Counted from the stretch's first letter, positions 34,519 through 46,704 are shown. The stretch: 64,000 bases of DNA from Hemileia vastatrix (GCA_030280995.1 JASXTE010000183.1:1-64000), one strand, 5' to 3'. The notes: generated by a model not told the origin, from the sequence alone. Program-made: numbers and translations.

Positions 34519-37108
34519 ATGAGAGCTTCTTCCAGACGCAACAATCATCCTCCGATTCCTCCACAGCCTTTCCAACCTCTTGCTGACACTGCCACTTTCA
34601 GAGATCTACTCATCTTTGAGGAAAGGTTGAAAACAGAATGCCGCTAGAATGGGGAAGAGGAAGAGCAAATATCAGAGTGAGTCTTACTACTCAAGATTCG
34701 ACAACTAGAGAGACAAGAAGGAACAAGGCACACTTCGTTGGAATCGAGGATCTAGCTTCCATGTCGATTCATTAACTATTTTGAACTCTGAAATGATAGT
34801 AGACACTTCAGAGCCGAAACCTGGAAGGAACTTGCGAGCTCAACAGATGGCATTCTCTTCTCAATCCTTCCCATCTCATCCAGGACTTCTTGTCCTTCTC
34901 ATAGCCGCCATTCTCTTTCTCAGCTACTTCGTGTTTCTCAACAAGAGCGATGTAAGTATTCCATTTCAATCAGACTAGGGTCTTTTCTCCAAGCTCAAAG
35001 CACTGGGTTCCTCACCTCCCACTGACCCTCTCCACACTTCTTTCTTATCTCTTCAAAAGTATCTGCACTACATTATCTAAATCTCTGTGCTCTCCTTTTA
35101 GCAGTACCACTCTATTCTTATTCTTTGCAAGTGGGATGTATGAAGAGAGGATAATGGCAGCAAACAAATTCGTACCTCAAGCCAATCGATCCTTAAGATC
35201 TTACAACATGTATTTAAACGTCAGGACTTCTCCAAGACGATCTTGGATCTATCGGATACCTTTGATCTCTAGAATCTTCAGCAAGTCAAATTCTTCAAAT
35301 GGTGAATCTGGGAAGACTAGGTTGATAAGACCTCCAGGAGGAGGGATTGCTGAAAAAGTTCCTGTCAAGAGCAACACTTCTTCAAATGGGAAAGCTTCAA
35401 TTTCGATCCCTCCTAGAACCTCTTCAACTACTTCCAACTCTCAATCAACACTAAATTTCAATCACTCTCAAGTCGCTCTTGGTGAGAGTATCTCAAGACC
35501 AACTTCACCTACTCATCGATCTCCAATCCCACCTATACCTCCTTCAAACAATCCTAGAGGAGAATTAATCTTTAGTTCCAAAGTCAAACCTGATTTCAGA
35601 GAGGGATATGAGAATATAGAGCTGCGTTCGAAAGGAGAAGAGAAGAAAGAAAGACTTTGGAAAGCAGAGGGAAATGGAAATGGATCCCTTGGTTTTTGAA
35701 ATGGCGAGAAGAGAACTCTACAACTTCAACTTCAAATGCCAATGCCAATACTTCATCCGGTGGGACTACAAGAGCTAGGACTGGTGTTAGGAGGACGATA
35801 GGAGAAGATGGAACAGTGAGAGAGAGAACTACTAGTGGAGTTAGAAATACTACGAGAAGAATTGGGAATGGCCCTGTTTCGGGAAATTCGACTATCAAAA
35901 GACCTCAAAATAGGAATAGAATCTGCATCTCAAACTTCAATCAATTCTATTGCATCTAATCTATCTCAACAATCTCAAACTTCAGTCAATAGTTTGGAAT
36001 CTATTGGTGGAAGTCGAGCTTCACAATCTGAAGCTAGTGAAGAAGAAGAGGTTGAGGAATTGGACGATCTAAGTTTCTGATAATGCAAATCAAAGTCATC
36101 AAACTCAATCGCGAATTAATGCGAGCTCTGTTTCCAACAATACAACAAAGACCTCTTCCACTTCTTCTTCTAATTCAACTTCGACTGGACTGCCTCAGGA
36201 AGGCCTACGAGTAGATACTACTCCTCGACCTGACCTTATAGATTCTACCAATTCTCTACAACAAGATAGAAGAGGTAGAGGTAGATCATCTTTAGAATTT
36301 GGGATTGATAAAGGTGATAATTTCGAAGAAGACGATAGAAGAGGTAGAGAAAGAACTCCAAGTCCAATGAATGCTCTCAATTCCACTTCTAGCTCCTCCT
36401 CCTCCTCTTCCTTGGGTAGAAGAGCTAGTTCAAGATCCAAATCTTTCAGAGGTGCATCAAGTAGAAATCCAAACCTCTCGAGAACTTCTTCAACTACTTC
36501 TAAATCGAATCCCAACTCTACCGCTTCTTCTTCTGAAAACAATACCGTTAATGAAAATAGTGGTTTATCACCTGTCTAGTGAGAGTTGCAGGTTCAAGTC
36601 ATGATCCAAACCTTAATGCTGTAGCTGCAACTTTGGATGATAGATCGGATGCTGAGTTGACTCTTAGAGAACCAGAACCGGAACCGGAATTGGAGGTGGA
36701 GAAGGAAGAGGAATCGAAAAGTCAAGTTCGAAGGAAAGAGGAGAAGAATATGAGTGAAGAATGGATCGAAGTGAAGAGGTCTGGTAGGAGATCTGCAAAT
36801 CATAGTAGTAGCGGTTGAGAGAAGTCACAGATGGGAATATTGTAGTAGAACCTAATCTGAATGAATTTGTCAACTCTTCTCAAGGGGAAGAGAAGGCGAT
36901 CGAGCGAAGCATAAATTTGTGTTCGAATTTGTTTGAAGAATCTAGAACACAAGAAAAGCTCTCCTTACAGAAATCTTCAAGTAATTTCGATGAGCAAAGA
37001 AAGAATGACTTAGAATGGATTGATTTCGGAGACAACTTGAGCTCGACTAGTTCTATAGACACACTGCTTGCGATTCTTGAGGGGAGGATGTTTGATGAGA
37101 CGAGATGA
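34519..37108 (+). pseudogene. SPO7: SPO7-like Nem1-Spo7 phosphatase subunit, reading frame broken many times
   Basis: ATG 34519 follows a TTACAG acceptor. Conserved SPO7 blocks are FRDLLIFEERLKT, KRKSKYQ, membrane segment GLLVLLIAAILFLSYFVFLN, TTLFLFFASGMYEERIMAAN, FVPQANRSLRSYNMYLNVR, and GELIFSSKVKPDFREGYE. SPO7 anchors the NEM1 phosphatase that activates lipin at the ER/nuclear envelope. Frame changes occur near 34637 (extra G), at the 34972/35103 splice (phase mismatch), near 35611 (missing A in gagaatat), near 35900, near 36075, near 36578 and near 36817. Beyond 35.7 kb the open frames are Ser/Arg-rich and look like one long tail up to 37108. I class it as a pseudogene by sequence, but single-base changes without stops or large losses also fit poor consensus quality. 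Both readings stay open. Confidence 0.7.
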
Positions 37109-37273
37109 GAATTGTGTTGTTCACGTAACCTTGCGATGGAATGAAAACATGACCTTCAACGAAAGTTCAGAGGAAAGAGGATATAGAAGAGTGGATCAGA
37201 CGACTCTACTAACTGTTTCGAATCAAGATTGCAGCACGCGAACGAGGCGTTGGAACTCACTGATAGATATTCC

Positions 37274-38575
37274 TCAATCTTCACTTAAAGTGAAGCCAGA
37301 TACTTCGAATTTGATACCTCTTTCGTCTTTAAGAGAACCCACTTGACGTACTAAATCTGAATTGAGTTGGAAGAATGGACTGGCGCTTAATGCTTGCAAG
37401 TTTGGGCACCAACATAAAGCCCATCCGTCTGTATCAATTTTGACTTGAAGTAGATTCAGAAGGCGGTCTAAGTTGAGGAACTGCTTCACAGGTTTAGAAG
37501 GGTCGAAGGTTGCCATTAAATTCAAAGATTGCAATGAAGAAGCCAGAGTTAGAATTGCCAAAAGCTTCAGTACTTCCCCCTCCTGCTCTTTTCCAGAGAG
37601 ATCTAAAACGACCGAGAGGCGTTGAACTGGATGAAGAAGAGAACCTAGATTCAGAATTGAGGTAGCGCCACCTCTTATAATTGATAGTAGAGGAGCGCTA
37701 AAATTGGCAAAAATGTTGGCAGCTCCAGGGAAATCCATCGGCAGCCATAAATCGTGAAGACGACTCAACTCTACCTTCTGGAGAAGGATTGGTATATCCG
37801 GCTGACCAGCAACAAACAAAGAGACGTTCTTGATACGGAATGAGAAAACTGACGTTCGTCTCTGGAAGAGGGCATTGTGGACACCCCATGGAGAAGCAGT
37901 ACTTATTTCAAGTGTCGACAAAGTCGACATCCAGCCCGCGTTGTCTGAACGCTTTGGTAAGATGAACTCGCGCCTAACTTGGTCTGCGGAAAGAGGTGGA
38001 TTCAGAGCGTTTAAGCTTTCGCAGATGATCTGGAGATTGCCAGTTAAAGATTGGATTAGATGATTTGCTTGACTTGGAGCTTGAGTGGCTATAATCTCCC
38101 TTATGCGAGTGCGATCCAATAATTGATAAGACAGAAACCGTACCACAGAGATGTTATCCTGAAATCCAGGATTATGAACGAATAGCCTAAGTTGACATCT
38201 AGGCAAGGTCTTGAAGAATTCTACAACTTTTACCGCCTGTGGTAGAGTTTGCAGCCTCTTGACAGTGATAGGTTGCAGAGGAGAACCCCATCGATCACCA
38301 TTCGAGATTAGAATTTCCCTCCATTCCTTACATACTCTTGATGCTATTGCTCTTTGTTCTGGCGACAAATGATTATAAACGACCTCCAAGATGTCTCGGG
38401 AAACCAATTCCTTGACTGGAAGAGAAGTGACGGATTCGGAATTCTCTCCAGAGATGGACTCGATGTTTGACGAATTTGGAGTCTCACCAGTAGACATGAG
38501 TTGATCGATTTGCTGGGAAATGTCTCTGAGATCTCTGTTGAGAGCCATCAACTTCGATTGAGTGGTCGGATCCAT
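37274..38575 (-). CDS. F-box protein (single exon)
   Basis: Intact 433-aa frame from ATG 38575. An N-terminal helical Ser-rich stretch (residues 1-55) is followed by the F-box: VSRDILEVVYNHLSPEQRAI, ASRVCKEWREIL. The remainder has Leu-rich segments (RLHDLWLP, SLQSLNLMATFD) without clear repeat spacing. It is probably an SCF substrate adaptor. It is unrelated at close range to the cassette genes. A GTAAGT donor on the minus strand near 38672-38677 and an acceptor AAACAG just before the ATG suggest a 5' UTR intron. Convergent with the SPO7-like gene. Confidence 0.82.
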   Translation of the reverse strand: MDPTTQSKLMALNRDLRDISQQIDQLMSTGETPNSSNIESISGENSESVTSLPVKELVSRDILEVVYNHLSPEQRAIASRVCKEWREILISNGDRWGSPLQPITVKRLQTLPQAVKVVEFFKTLPRCQLRLFVHNPGFQDNISVVRFLSYQLLDRTRIREIIATQAPSQANHLIQSLTGNLQIICESLNALNPPLSADQVRREFILPKRSDNAGWMSTLSTLEISTASPWGVHNALFQRRTSVFSFRIKNVSLFVAGQPDIPILLQKVELSRLHDLWLPMDFPGAANIFANFSAPLLSIIRGGATSILNLGSLLHPVQRLSVVLDLSGKEQEGEVLKLLAILTLASSLQSLNLMATFDPSKPVKQFLNLDRLLNLLQVKIDTDGWALCWCPNLQALSASPFFQLNSDLVRQVGSLKDERGIKFEVSGFTLSED

Positions 38576-38576
38576 C

Positions 38577-39712
38577 CTGTTTCACGAGTGAAGATGTCAA
38601 AGAAGAAGATTCAGTAATGAGAATGTCAGAATATGTTTGCGATGGTAATGAGAGTCAAGACTTAGCTTCACAACTTACCTCGTTCAAAGCTCCAAGTGGT
38701 TGGAGGAGAAGAAGAAGAAGAAGATTTGAAAAATCCCAATTTTTCCATCGACCTCGGCCCTCTCAACTAGTGACGCCAAAGAAGACAAACAAAGGACAAC
38801 AAACACTCGACCGTGTCAGTGAGCACGTTGAATCTGATGCGCTCAAATGGCTGAGAGCAGAGGCAAGTAAGGATAGATCGAGTCGAGAAGTCAAGCTTGA
38901 AGCTTTTCGAAACGTCATATTGAAGTGTGAAGTTGACAGTGAGATTGAAGTTCTTCTATTCAGATCTGGTGGGTCGTCTCTCTTCTTTCCAATCTCTATT
39001 CAAGCCTTCACTCATAAGAAAAGACTACGTGTTATATTTCTGGCTCAAAAGCTGCTTGTGGAGATCTCCCGCTGTCCACGCAAATGGTCGATGAGTAGAG
39101 AAGGTCAGATTAGCTTGAAATTGAAGACGCCCTCCGAGCTATCAAAGACAGAAATGGCTCTCAGAAAGCAGCAAAGCTCGAACAAGAGACATGAAAATGT
39201 AGTCATTTCTTCTCAAGAGCAATAAAGGGTGGCAGCAATATAAGAGCTAGATCGATCTATAAGATAGTCAATCCAGCTTCTATCTAGCCCCGAAGTTCCT
39301 TCACCTTGAGAGCGTGCGAACACTGCTCAAAGAGATCATGAGTGACTCAAGTGAGAGCTACTCCTCAAAAGAAGAAAGAGAAAATGAACCAAAAGAGGCA
39401 CTTTCACTCGAACCTATTTGTCTTTCACTTTCACTTTGATTTTGATCTTCGCTCTTGTTCTCGAGAAAGAGGAACAAACGCCTTATACACCCTTTGTAAG
39501 TTTGATCAGCGTTGAAACTCTAGCTGACGGGTACCTTTGAGGCGGCGATGTGAGAATGAGAAGAGGGAAGGGGGGTAGAGAAAAGCAGAATTCGAGGACG
39601 AAGCTTGAAGAGTCCAAGACGGAGATAGAGGAACCTGAGCACAAAAGTCACGCTTAGATTTGCTTCATTTGATGATGCCTTTATGCTGAAACCAATGAAT
39701 TCTTTCACTACT
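38577..39712. other. Intergenic stretch with one doubtful plus-strand open frame
   Basis: 1136 bases between the F-box start and the EMC5 stop. It contains the probable 5' UTR exon and promoter of the F-box gene and the EMC5 3' UTR. A 202-codon plus-strand frame (38617-39225) covers half of it; it lacks family motifs and overlaps the F-box 5' UTR intron, so I do not call it a gene. No repeats recognised. Confidence 0.45.
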
Positions 39713-40549
39713 TTATTGACCTTCTGTACCAAACAGGATTGAGCCTCGATTGTGAAGAGGTGCGAAACTTGGTCTTGCATCTGATTCTTCTATCGACCTG
39801 ATTGCGAAATATGATTCAAGTACGAATGAGAAAAGATAAGAACCGAATGTATCCCAGTAGATCAAAGGAAAGAAGTTAGAGAGTCAGAGTCGAGAGAAGT
39901 TGAAGAATTTTTGAATTCGGGAAGCCTTTGATGAATACTAACCTCTGCCTCATTTCACTCGACCAAGAGATCTCTTTCAAAGGGGAAGCAGTCATCAACA
40001 CGCCTGCAACAATGACTGCCAAAGAGATCAAAGTCTCTGCTGTGATCTGTGTGATCAGAAGAGAGGACGAGAGAATCACGAACGAGAGGTTAGATTCGTG
40101 TTACAGAGGTTCAAAGAAGAGACGTGGCTTGGCTTACTCACATCTACTGGAACTGAAGTCTGTTCTAAATCTAAGCTCTTCCTCAACGAAAGATCTGCGG
40201 ATGGTGACAAGGAGAATGAATGCGGTGATTCGTTATTAAGAATTCGAAGGATCCAAAAGATAGAAGTCAAAGCCGAAAAGCTACTTAGATGCTTACGCTC
40301 GTAGGTTGAATATGCAGCATGAAAGAAGATGACTGTTTCAAGAATGATATAGGGAGATTCAAAAGGTCGGAGAAAGGATGAGATCAGAGAGGAAGAGATC
40401 GACGACGAAGGGACTTGGGAAGTCTAGTCTAGAAACCAAAGTCAAAGATGCGTGTAGCTGCAGATGATTGGAAGATGAGACTGACCTATTCCCAGTGCAA
40501 GAGTGATCCTTCCAGCAGTTGAAGGTTTATTCGATAGAGAAGAACTCAT
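39713..40549 (-). CDS. EMC5: ER membrane protein complex subunit 5 (EMC5/MMGT family)
   Basis: Five small exons (40486-40549, 40297-40332, 40142-40194, 39943-40046, 39713-39797) join in frame to 113 aa. The family pattern is clear: start MSSSLSNKPSTAGRITL, first membrane helix with FFHAAYSTYEHLSL, second helix ITAETLISLAVIVAGVLM, then PLKEISWSSEMRQRSIEE and DARPSFAPLHNRG near the C-terminus. EMC5 is a core subunit of the ER membrane complex that inserts tail-anchored and multipass proteins; the family was also called membrane magnesium transporter. Donors are GTCAGT, GTAAGC, GTGAGT and GTTAGT. The gene is easy to miss because four of five exons are under 105 bases. No damage. Confidence 0.88.
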
Positions 40550-40789
40550 GTCGACGAATTGAAGGTTGTGGGAAGAAGGAGATAAGAGAGAGCTAGTTGC
40601 TTCCTGCACACCATCTTCAAGTCTCTATTCGAGAAACACATTCTTTTGATCAAAAACCAGCTTTCGAGCGTCTCAAGGCCAACTCCGAATTATCAAGAGA
40701 GACAAATCAGACGGAAGAGCGATCATCTAGCAGAGCATCTCCTTGTCCTACTCTCTCTCTCTCCCTTCTCCTTCTCTCTCTCTTTGAAG

Positions 40790-43700
40790 ATGTATCACCC
40801 AAGCTCATCTTCTTATCAGAGCTATCAGCAGCAACAGCCGCAACGGCCACAATTCAATCAATACAATCAATTTGGTGGTCATCAGCAGCAGCATCAGCAT
40901 CATGGTCATCCTGTGCATCATCAGCAATCTAGCATTCCACCTCAACCTCAATTCAATCCGACTTCAAATCCAACCTCAGGTTCGAGTAGAGCTGTTCGAA
41001 GTTCAGCAATTCCAATTGTAGCTCCATCGGCAACCAATTCCTCTTCTTCCTCTTCTTCAACCGAATCCACCTCTAATCCAAATCGATTGTCGTCTCATCT
41101 AAGCCCTCCTTCCAATCCTACAGCTACAGCTACAGCTACAGCTACAAGCAATCCTACTTCTTCAACTATCAGTGCAACTGCAAGAGCTTTCTCTCCTGGA
41201 AACAACAGCAGCAGCAATGTCAATCCGACTTCTAATCCTGCTTCTCCTCTTCTCAGAGGCGCTTTATCTTCAAGAGCAGCTTCTGCTGCTGTCTTTGTTC
41301 CTAAAACTGTATCCAATTCTGCAGGTAGTAACACTTCTGCTTCTGGTTCTCCTCCTCCTAGTCATGCCTCTTCTATCTCGACTAGCTTGGACGCAATGAC
41401 GATGAGCAGCAAGTCGGATCCAAAGCCTTCTTCTGTATCTGGTCCTCCTCCTGGTTTGTCAAAGGTTATCAACCAGGGTACCGCGACTGGGAATAGTAGT
41501 AGAAGTGGGACACCGGGAGAAGGAAATGGTTGGGATAATGAGATGGTGAGTCGAGGAAAAGATGTCGATTAGAAGTGGGAGAGAGATGGAGATAGAGAGA
41601 TATCAGCCAGAGCCACTGCGACTGTGATCGAGTTTGTAATCTTGATTTACCTACGAATTCCAAGCATAATTTTCAGAATCTAATGAGTTGAATTGCTCAA
41701 TCTGGCAAGCTGTCTCTCACTCTGGGCAGCTCTTTTAGCTCGATCTCTGGCTGGGATTGAATCTTCCAACTCGAAGTTCATCTTGCTCAGACCCTCTCCC
41801 TTTCTTTTTACATTATTCTCTCTCTTACAGAACAACATGTTCGATCCAACTTATACTGGACCACTCCCTTCTGGAGCAACAGCCGCTTCTTCGTCTTACG
41901 GAGCCACAGCTTCAACTTCTTCTCAAGCAATGGAAGGAGGAGCTCCAGCCACTTCTTCATACAATCCCTACGCTTACATGGAATATGAGGATCTATCGCT
42001 TGGTGGAACAGTAGGAGGAGGAGCGACGGATTATTACGGTTCGACAACCTTGACTTCCAATCGAATTCCAATCAGACAACCTTTACAATATCATCTCTAT
42101 GCACCACCTTTACCTCACGTTTCCAATTTACATCCAGCGCATCTTTCAGCTCATGCCTTTTTCATGCCACCCAATCCAAGGGAAGAATCTCAGAGAAAAT
42201 TGGAAGCCATTCATACAAGTCCAGTCCCGATCGAAATGGGTGGACCCAAATTACCAGAGGAATTACACGTCTATCATAGTCTGGTTCAATTGGAAGCTAC
42301 TTCTATCGGTGGTAATGGATCTACATCTACATATGATTCGAATAACAAATCTACAATGAACGGTGCTGGTGGTGGAGGTCAAATCATTCCTCCTCCTGCT
42401 TCTTTATTAGATCCTAGACTTTCTAATCCAAATTCAAATCCTTCAAATCCATTGAATTCGACGACTTTGACAGTTTCCGGAGATCCTTCGAAAGTCTTTG
42501 GTTATAGATCTCATATTTATAAAGCTATTTGTACTTTGGATGGTAAACCTTATATCTTGAGAAGGTTAGAAGGATTCAGATTACAATATGAACAAGCCAT
42601 CGCTGTAGTAGAGAGGTGGAGAAGGATCAGACATCCTGGAATCGTTAGCGTAAGAGAAGCTTTCACTACTAGAGCTTGGGGAGATAGTTGTGAGTTTCTT
42701 CAAAGTTTCTCTTTGCTCTTTGATTTCTCAAGACTGTTCTCTTGAACTCTAATCTCTCTGCTATCCATCTTCTTTTCCCTTTTTTTTAGCGATCGTCTTT
42801 GTATACGATTATCATCCTCTATCTTCTACTTTATTGTCGGAACACATGATTCCCAAACCTCCTCAAACGGATCGTAGAACTGGTAGACTTCAACCCGTGA
42901 CAATGACTGTTCCTGAAAAGGTCATTTGGTCCTACGTTTGTCAAATCACTAGCGCTTTGAGAGTCATTCATAGGAGCGGATTGGCTGCTAGATGTATCGA
43001 GCCTAGCAAGGTCTTGAGAACTGGAGAAAATAGGTGAGTGTTTTGAACTCTTCGAATCGAAGCAGTCCTTCTCGAGATGCTTTCATTCAATCCGCAAGAT
43101 CTCACGTTCTGACTTCAAAATCCTTTTGAATCTCTTCCTGTCTCTTTTTCTTCTTTTCCAATTTGTAGAATTCGACTCAATTGTTGTTCCATCTTTGACG
43201 TCTTGACGTTCTCACCAACTTCTTCGCCTTCTCAAATAACCAACCATCAAGCTGAAGATCTAGTTTCTCTAGGTAGACTTTTGATCTGTCTCTGTTGCAA
43301 CTCAAGTAACGCAGTCAGAGATATCGCAACCTCCATTGAACACATCTCAAGATCTTACTCACCCGAATTGAAATCTTTGATTTCCTGGTTGTTGAACAAA
43401 CAGAACGGAAATAGCTCTTCTACTTCATCTTCAAATGTCACCTCTCCAACCAAATCTTCGACTTCTTCTCCACCTTCAAAATCTACGAACAACAGTAACA
43501 ACAATGTCGTATCAGAGAACAAAGGTAAGACAGTTGAAGATCTGACTAAACTTCTCGCTCTGAGAATGGCAGATGAAATGGATAATGCTTTGAATGTCGA
43601 TGATCTTTGGGAAAGCTGGAATATGAAGGAAACCGAAAATGGAAGATTGGTGAGACTGTTATGCAAATTTGGTTTCATCAACGAAAGACCAGAGTGAGTA

Positions 43701-44165
43701 AAAAGAGAAGAGAGATGGAATCGTGAATGCAAATCTATTCACGCTCAGAGAAAGCTGCCTGTATGCCTGCTAAGATTGCAACCTCTCTCTTCTTCTACAG
43801 GTTCGATCACGATCCACGATGGTCGGAAACTGGAGATCGTTACATTGTAAAACTATTCAGAGATCACGTCTTCCATTCAGTAGATGAAAACGGTAGACCG
43901 GTGGTGGATCTAAGCCATATCTTGACCAATTTAAACAAATTAGACGCGGGCGTGGAAGAGAAGATCATGTTGACTTCTAGAGATGAGATTAGTTGTCTAG
44001 TCGTTAGCTATAGAGAAGTGAGTATTCCCAGAGTTCTTTCGTTGAGGACTAGAAGAAGTGTTTTTGATCTCAGCCAATTTTTTTGATCCCCTTGCTCTCT
44101 CTCTATGTCTTCAGATTAAGAACTGCATCGAATCAGCTTTCCAAGACCTTTCTAGAGCTCGTTAG
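40790..44165 (+). CDS. PAN3: PAN2-PAN3 deadenylation complex subunit PAN3
   Basis: Six exons: 40790-41545, 41831-42689, 42790-43033, 43169-43693, 43801-44017 and 44115-44165 (883 aa). The N-terminal 250 residues are Ser/Gln/Pro low complexity, with a (TA)n-type repeat. The middle carries a degenerate protein-kinase fold (VFGYRSHIYKAICTLDGKPY, RWRRIRHPGIVSVREAFTT, SIVFVYDYHPLSSTLL, HRSGLAARCIEPSKVL). The C-terminal knob domain is full (HDPRWSETGDRYIVKLFRDH, DLSHILTNLNKLDAGVEEK, ISCLVVSYREIKNCIESAF). PAN3 brings PAN2 nuclease to poly(A)-binding protein for initial tail trimming. I see no CCCH zinc finger at the N-terminus, which many fungal PAN3 proteins have; an upstream exon could be missing. 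Intact over 3.3 kb. Confidence 0.95.
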
Positions 44166-44644
44166 AACGGCAAATCAACTTCTTCTGTCAATCTAAAGGG
44201 AATCTTTTTCTTTATTCGCATCATCAATCGTTTCTCTTTGTATTTTGCTTTTATTCTTATCAGACTCGAGCTTCACTCTTCGAGATTCTCCTCGATCCTC
44301 TGTCGATTCTTCCCTTTTTTTCTCCCGCTTTTTATATATCTCTCGTCGCAAGTGTTCTCAACGTCTCTCGTTCTCATTTCTTGCTGCTTTGCTTGGCTTT
44401 CATGATGTATCTCCTACCGATCAGGCTAATGGCATTTCTCTTGTTTTCTTGTCTCTACCTCTGAGATCTGGGTAGAGGAGATTGCACTTTGTACTTGCAT
44501 TGCGAGTCATGCTCTCAGACGAAATCATCGAGATTTGAGGATGAAGAGAGAGAGAGAAGAGTTGCAGGATTGTTGATAACACAAAAGAAAAGTTACAGTG
44601 ATGTTTTTGATAGCTTAGAGACCCCAAGAGACCGAAAAGATTGA
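44166..44644. other. Intergenic stretch between converging PAN3 and SmE genes
   Basis: 479 bases that should hold both 3' UTRs. It is T-rich directly after PAN3 (ttctttttttctttattcgc-like runs), fitting a 3' end. No other feature recognised. Confidence 0.5.
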
Positions 44645-45396
44645 CTAGACTAGAGGCTGAATGAGTGTCTGGAAGATTTGAGCGGACGAATGGAGAGTTG
44701 AGGGAGGAAGGAGGATAAGTGAGATAGAAGGAAGGAGGTTCAGGAATCAAGCTCGAGTCAGAGATGCATCAAGATTGCAATTGGTCCGAGAGGACATACT
44801 CACTATATTGTCGCCTTTGAGCAGTATACGGCCTGCAAGAACGAGAGAAAGTCAGAGAGTGGAAGTGTGTAAGAAGAAATTCCAGATTCAAAGGTGGAAG
44901 AAAGTCGTCTCTCGAGACTTCGAGAATAACACGTTTGGGGATTCAAAGGGTTTGAGTTTCTAGCTTTTGAAAAGAACGAAAGATCATAGCACTATAGATG
45001 ACTAAAGCAAATAGGTAGAGACAAGCATCCACACCTTGCAGTCCATCTTTCTTCCATCCTGTCCCAGTCTCATACTGTCTCTCCTTTTTCAGTGAGATCG
45101 CCTACATAGATAAGCATCGCGCCATGATTTCTAGACCTTGCAGCAGGTCCATCGCATTGATTCTTGTCGAACTACTCACCAAGTTCTTGCCTCCTCTCTT
45201 GCTTATCACCTTTAGCTTTCCACACTTCCTCAGCATCTGCCATTACGATGTTCATGTATTCATCAAAGCCCGAGATCTTTCCCTGAATCCTAAAGTCGGT
45301 GTTATCGTACAACCAAATGGCGACTGGAGTTTGTTGTTGAAGATAACGAAAAATGACATTGATGGGTTGAACCATCACCCTTTGACGAGCTGACAT
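44645..45396 (-). CDS. SME1: Small nuclear ribonucleoprotein SmE
   Basis: Three exons, 45180-45396, 44804-44832 (29 bases) and 44645-44668 (24 bases), joined in frame to 89 aa, the normal SmE length. Sm1: [20 protein letters not shown] and [20 protein letters not shown]. Sm2: [14 protein letters not shown]. SmE is one of the seven Sm ring proteins of U1, U2, U4 and U5 snRNPs. Intron 1 is 347 bases. The C-terminus lies entirely on two very short exons, so automatic annotation may truncate it. Divergent from ATG10 with 212 bases between start codons. Confidence 0.95.
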
Positions 45397-45608
45397 GTTG
45401 CACTACTTCTACCTTGAGGGGCTTGGAAAGAGAAGTTTGGATGACTTTGGACGAATCTGATTCTATTTCTGACGCTCTTGCAAGGCGAGTCTGATTCGGA
45501 TCGATGGATTTGTAGCAAGTCGAACTTTGGATGGTTGGTTTCAGTCGAGAAGAAAGTCGTCACCCTTGGTTCTCTTCAAAACATCTCATCTCTTTCCATA
45601 ATAAATCA

Positions 45609-46704
45609 ATGGTAAATAAATCTCAGATATCTTTTCAAGAATTCAAAATTGCTTGCACTTCTTACATCTCCAAGCACAATCATCAATCAAGCAGCACGCA
45701 GTGTCAAGACTTCGGACCTCATCAATACTCGAAAGGATGGACTTGGATCGAGAATCCAGTAAGTAAGCCGATGACTTCTCGCTTTGATTGACTTTGAGAC
45801 TTTCTATCGCTATTTTTTAACCTCTAGAGTATCACTGTTTCCCTCTATTGTCGTAGGCCTTCCCACGAGCAGCTCATCTCTTTCGAAGATTCTCTCTCGT
45901 CCATCGACCTACCTCTCTACACTCGGTAGCTCCAGAAAAAATAGCGCCTGTATCTGAATCAGACTCAGGAAGAGTTCAGAGAGGTGAAACTGCACAAGAG
46001 GACGACGCAGAGTCCACAATCCTTCGAGACATGCCAGACGATCTGGAAGACGAAGATGCAGCTACGCATCTCGGAGATCGACCGAGTTCAATCGATACTT
46101 CGATCTTTGATTCAGATTTAAGTGGTTCAAAGCCTCGATTGATCCGAGTCGAGCAGAGCATCATCTATTCTTCGACTTGGAGAGTCCCCGTTCTCTACTT
46201 CTCAGCTTGCTCGAATGGTGAGTTTTGATTGTCTGCTTTCTTGTCCTCAAGTCGTACTTCAGAGACGTCTGATTATTTTTCTTTTCATTTTCCTTGTTAT
46301 GATCATCAGAAGGGGTACCTCTTTCGCTATCGCAAATCTCTCGGTCTTCAATCTTCGTCAAACCTCAAGCTTCCACTCTACCTTTCGAGACTTCCACCAA
46401 TGACACTCAAATCTCTCTAAAGGAAGTCAGTTCTCATCAAACATCTACAGACTCAAACCTAGATCAACCAGGAGCAGAGACAGCGACCTTTGCGTCTCTC
46501 TCTCAAGGAGAGCATCCTGTCACTGGTCTTTCTTCTTTCTATCTACATCCATGCGAGACTGCTGCTTTCATGGAGACTATCAGAAGTCACGAGTCACAGT
46601 ATACTAACTTCAAGGAAAATGATGAAGAAGTGTTGAGAATGGTAGGTTACTTGGAAACTTTTGTAATGCTCTGCTCAAGTGCGGTCGAAATGAAAAACTT
46701 TTGA
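45609..46704 (+). CDS. ATG10: Autophagy E2-like enzyme ATG10
   Basis: Three exons, 45609-45758, 45857-46217 and 46310-46704 (301 aa). It starts MVNKSQISFQEFKIACTSYI; further Atg3/Atg10-fold features are HQYSKGWTWIENP, STWRVPVLYFSACSN|EGVPLSLSQI across intron 2, and HPVTGLSSFYLHPCETAAFM with the catalytic Cys in HPC. ATG10 conjugates ATG12 to ATG5 during autophagosome formation. An acidic insertion (about residues 85-130, QEDDAESTILRDMPDD) separates the N-terminal strand region from the core. The chain ends YLETFVMLCSSAVEM, somewhat short. ATG3 is the alternative family, but size and the HPC context favour ATG10. Confidence 0.83.

Noticed and set aside
38617..39225. Plus-strand open frame of 202 codons
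   Set aside because: It overlaps the probable 5' UTR intron and promoter of the divergent F-box gene, starts with an Arg run from a simple repeat, and has no domain, splice or homology support.
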